Part shown: positions 63,337 to 64,000 of the stretch, piece after piece | Numbering within the stretch: the stretch's first letter is position 1 | Layout of the letters: each line of letters opens with the position of its first letter | NCBI RefSeq assembly: GCF_014643915.1 | Contig: NZ_BMKE01000011.1 | Location: forward strand, 46,179-110,178 | Direction: 5' to 3' | Origin: Oceanisphaera marina | Lineage (GTDB): Bacteria; Pseudomonadota; Gammaproteobacteria; Enterobacterales; Aeromonadaceae | Length of the DNA stretch: 64,000 bases | Notes under the pieces: generated by a model | Told to the model about the DNA's origin: nothing | What the model saw: only the letters and a program-made list of their open reading frames with translations | Databases searched by the model: none | Program-made: the position numbers and the translations under genes

Positions 63337-63640
63337 GAGTGTGTGCATACAGCGTCAGCAAGGTTGTTTACGCCGACTCGCTTAAGGATATGCCACTCAC
63401 AATTTTAGCCAGCTGCGAACATTCACTGGATGTTCGGTCAGGCTAAAATCGTTCGTCTCGGCGAGACAAGCTCGCCCCATCCGGCTTTGGCAAATGCCGT
63501 TAACCGCCGAAGGATGGCGGGAATGCCGAAATGGCAGGAGCATTTTTCGGCGCTGGCATTTGACGTTCGGCTCCAGCAATCCTTGCTGTCTTTCTCATCG
63601 GTGTGATATTGGCAGTGAGATTTAAAACTGCCAGACCAAG
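63337..63640. repeat. Dispersed palindromic repeat element C2
   Basis: Same orientation as C1. GAGTGTGT then CAGCAAGG (63356-63363) and CAATCCTTGCTG (63577-63588) as inverted arms, with GGCAAATGCCGTT and CTGGCATTTGACG inside. It is longer than C1 because of extra hairpin-rich sequence between about 63389 and 63550. Lies between the Abi gene and the AT-rich gene at the right edge; the rest of the gap 63222-63336 shows only a small AGGCT/AGCCT hairpin after the Abi stop. Confidence 0.75.
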
Positions 63641-63649
63641 AAGATATAA

Positions 63650-64000
63650 TTAATTTGAATATTTATTATACAATTCAAGCTTGGAATCTTCCACTTGACT
63701 TAATAGTGTTTCTTTTATTTTGCTCTGTGTTATTCCCGATTCATTATTTTTAAATCTTATTCCGTTTACACTTATCAATAGTTCAGCATCTAATGCTTCT
63801 TTAGTCATGAACTCTGTAAATTCAAAAGATATATTACAAGAGCCACTATGTTTTTCAAAGTCAAAAGTATAAGAAGCTTCTATTTTGTGTATTTTAATAT
63901 GTTTATATAGATTTTTGTTTTTAATGAAAAAAGTAGAGTGCAGTTCTTTTCCTTGAATTCCAAGATTTTTAACATTTTCTTGCATCCATGATATTTCATC
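63650..64000 (-). CDS. Unidentified AT-rich gene, 5' end beyond the window
   Basis: The frame is open from the right edge (D-E-I-S-W) through an internal Met at 63985 to a stop at 63650, giving at least 116 residues. Composition is very Lys/Asn/Ile/Phe-rich, with no signal peptide or membrane segment visible in this part. No family is recognised. Base composition is unlike the bulk of the window and like the Abi gene, so it may belong to the same acquired segment. Whether the true start is Met at 63985 or lies outside cannot be decided. Confidence 0.5.
   Translation of the reverse strand, partial: DEISWMQENVKNLGIQGKELHSTFFIKNKNLYKHIKIHKIEASYTFDFEKHSGSCNISFEFTEFMTKEALDAELLISVNGIRFKNNESGITQSKIKETLLSQVEDSKLELYNKYSN

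Noticed and set aside
61979-63640. Abi locus as a classical type II toxin-antitoxin pair
   Set aside because: No second small protein gene with a ribosome site lies next to it on either strand; the only partner visible is the RNA.

Overview
The window reads as chromosome of a marine-type gammaproteobacterium, most likely of the order Aeromonadales or a close relative (Oceanimonas/Oceanisphaera/Zobellella-like). This is inferred from gene content and order, not from any search. The gene order engB, yihI, (DUF2489), hemN, glnG, glnL, glnA, typA, yihY, dtd, yiiD follows the enterobacterial 87-minute region. recG lies next to an AsmA-family (YicH-like) gene, and the tRNA operon Arg(CCG)-His(GTG)-Leu(CAG)-Pro(TGG) matches E. 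coli argX-hisR-leuT-proM. The carboxynorspermidine pathway is a Vibrio-like trait. Most of the window is compactly coded and moderately GC-rich. The right end, from about 61.9 kb, is visibly AT-rich and looks acquired.

Layout. 1-5.6 kb: seven-gene Mrp/Mnh Na+/H+ antiporter operon (mrpA is cut at the left edge). 5.7-13.8 kb: a divergent signalling locus with two sensor histidine kinases on one side and three receiver proteins (plain REC, REC-HDOD, Hpt-REC-REC-GGDEF) on the other, without a DNA-binding output. 13.8-32.8 kb: housekeeping and nitrogen control (rsuA, engB, cytochrome c4, methyltransferase, yihI, hemN, adenosine deaminase, glnG/glnL, a slyA efflux trio, glnA, typA, yihY, pip, dtd, yiiD). 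glnA has a clear sigma-54 promoter and an upstream NtrC site, and a second NtrC site covers the glnL promoter region. 32.8-42.6 kb: AsmA-family protein, recG, pssA, aminopeptidase P, a GntR regulator, an EamA transporter and a small membrane protein. 42.7-47.6 kb: TetR-controlled RND efflux pair with a perfect 20-bp operator.

47.8-48.8 kb: tRNA operon with two intact identical tRNA-Pro genes and at least three decayed tRNA-Pro copies. 48.9-58.3 kb: an IclR/AllR-like regulator, carboxynorspermidine dehydrogenase and decarboxylase, a YfcC-type transporter, and the glyoxylate-to-glycerate genes glxR, hyi and gcl. 58.3-60.2 kb: phasin phaP and its repressor phaR, with TGC-rich inverted repeats over the phaP promoter. 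60.4-61.6 kb: a SlyD-like isomerase and a YbaK-type deacylase.

61.7-64 kb: an Abi_2/AbiF-like protein with two R-x4-H (HEPN-type) motifs. It is preceded by a strong promoter that drives a short structured RNA ending in a terminator just before the gene. The locus is flanked by two direct copies of a palindromic repeat, followed by an unidentified AT-rich gene that runs off the window. This AbiF-plus-RNA locus is the most interesting system here. Several dispersed repeats (three related elements at 60.9, 61.7 and 63.3 kb; a pair at 35.0 and 49.7 kb) and regulatory palindromes are also listed.
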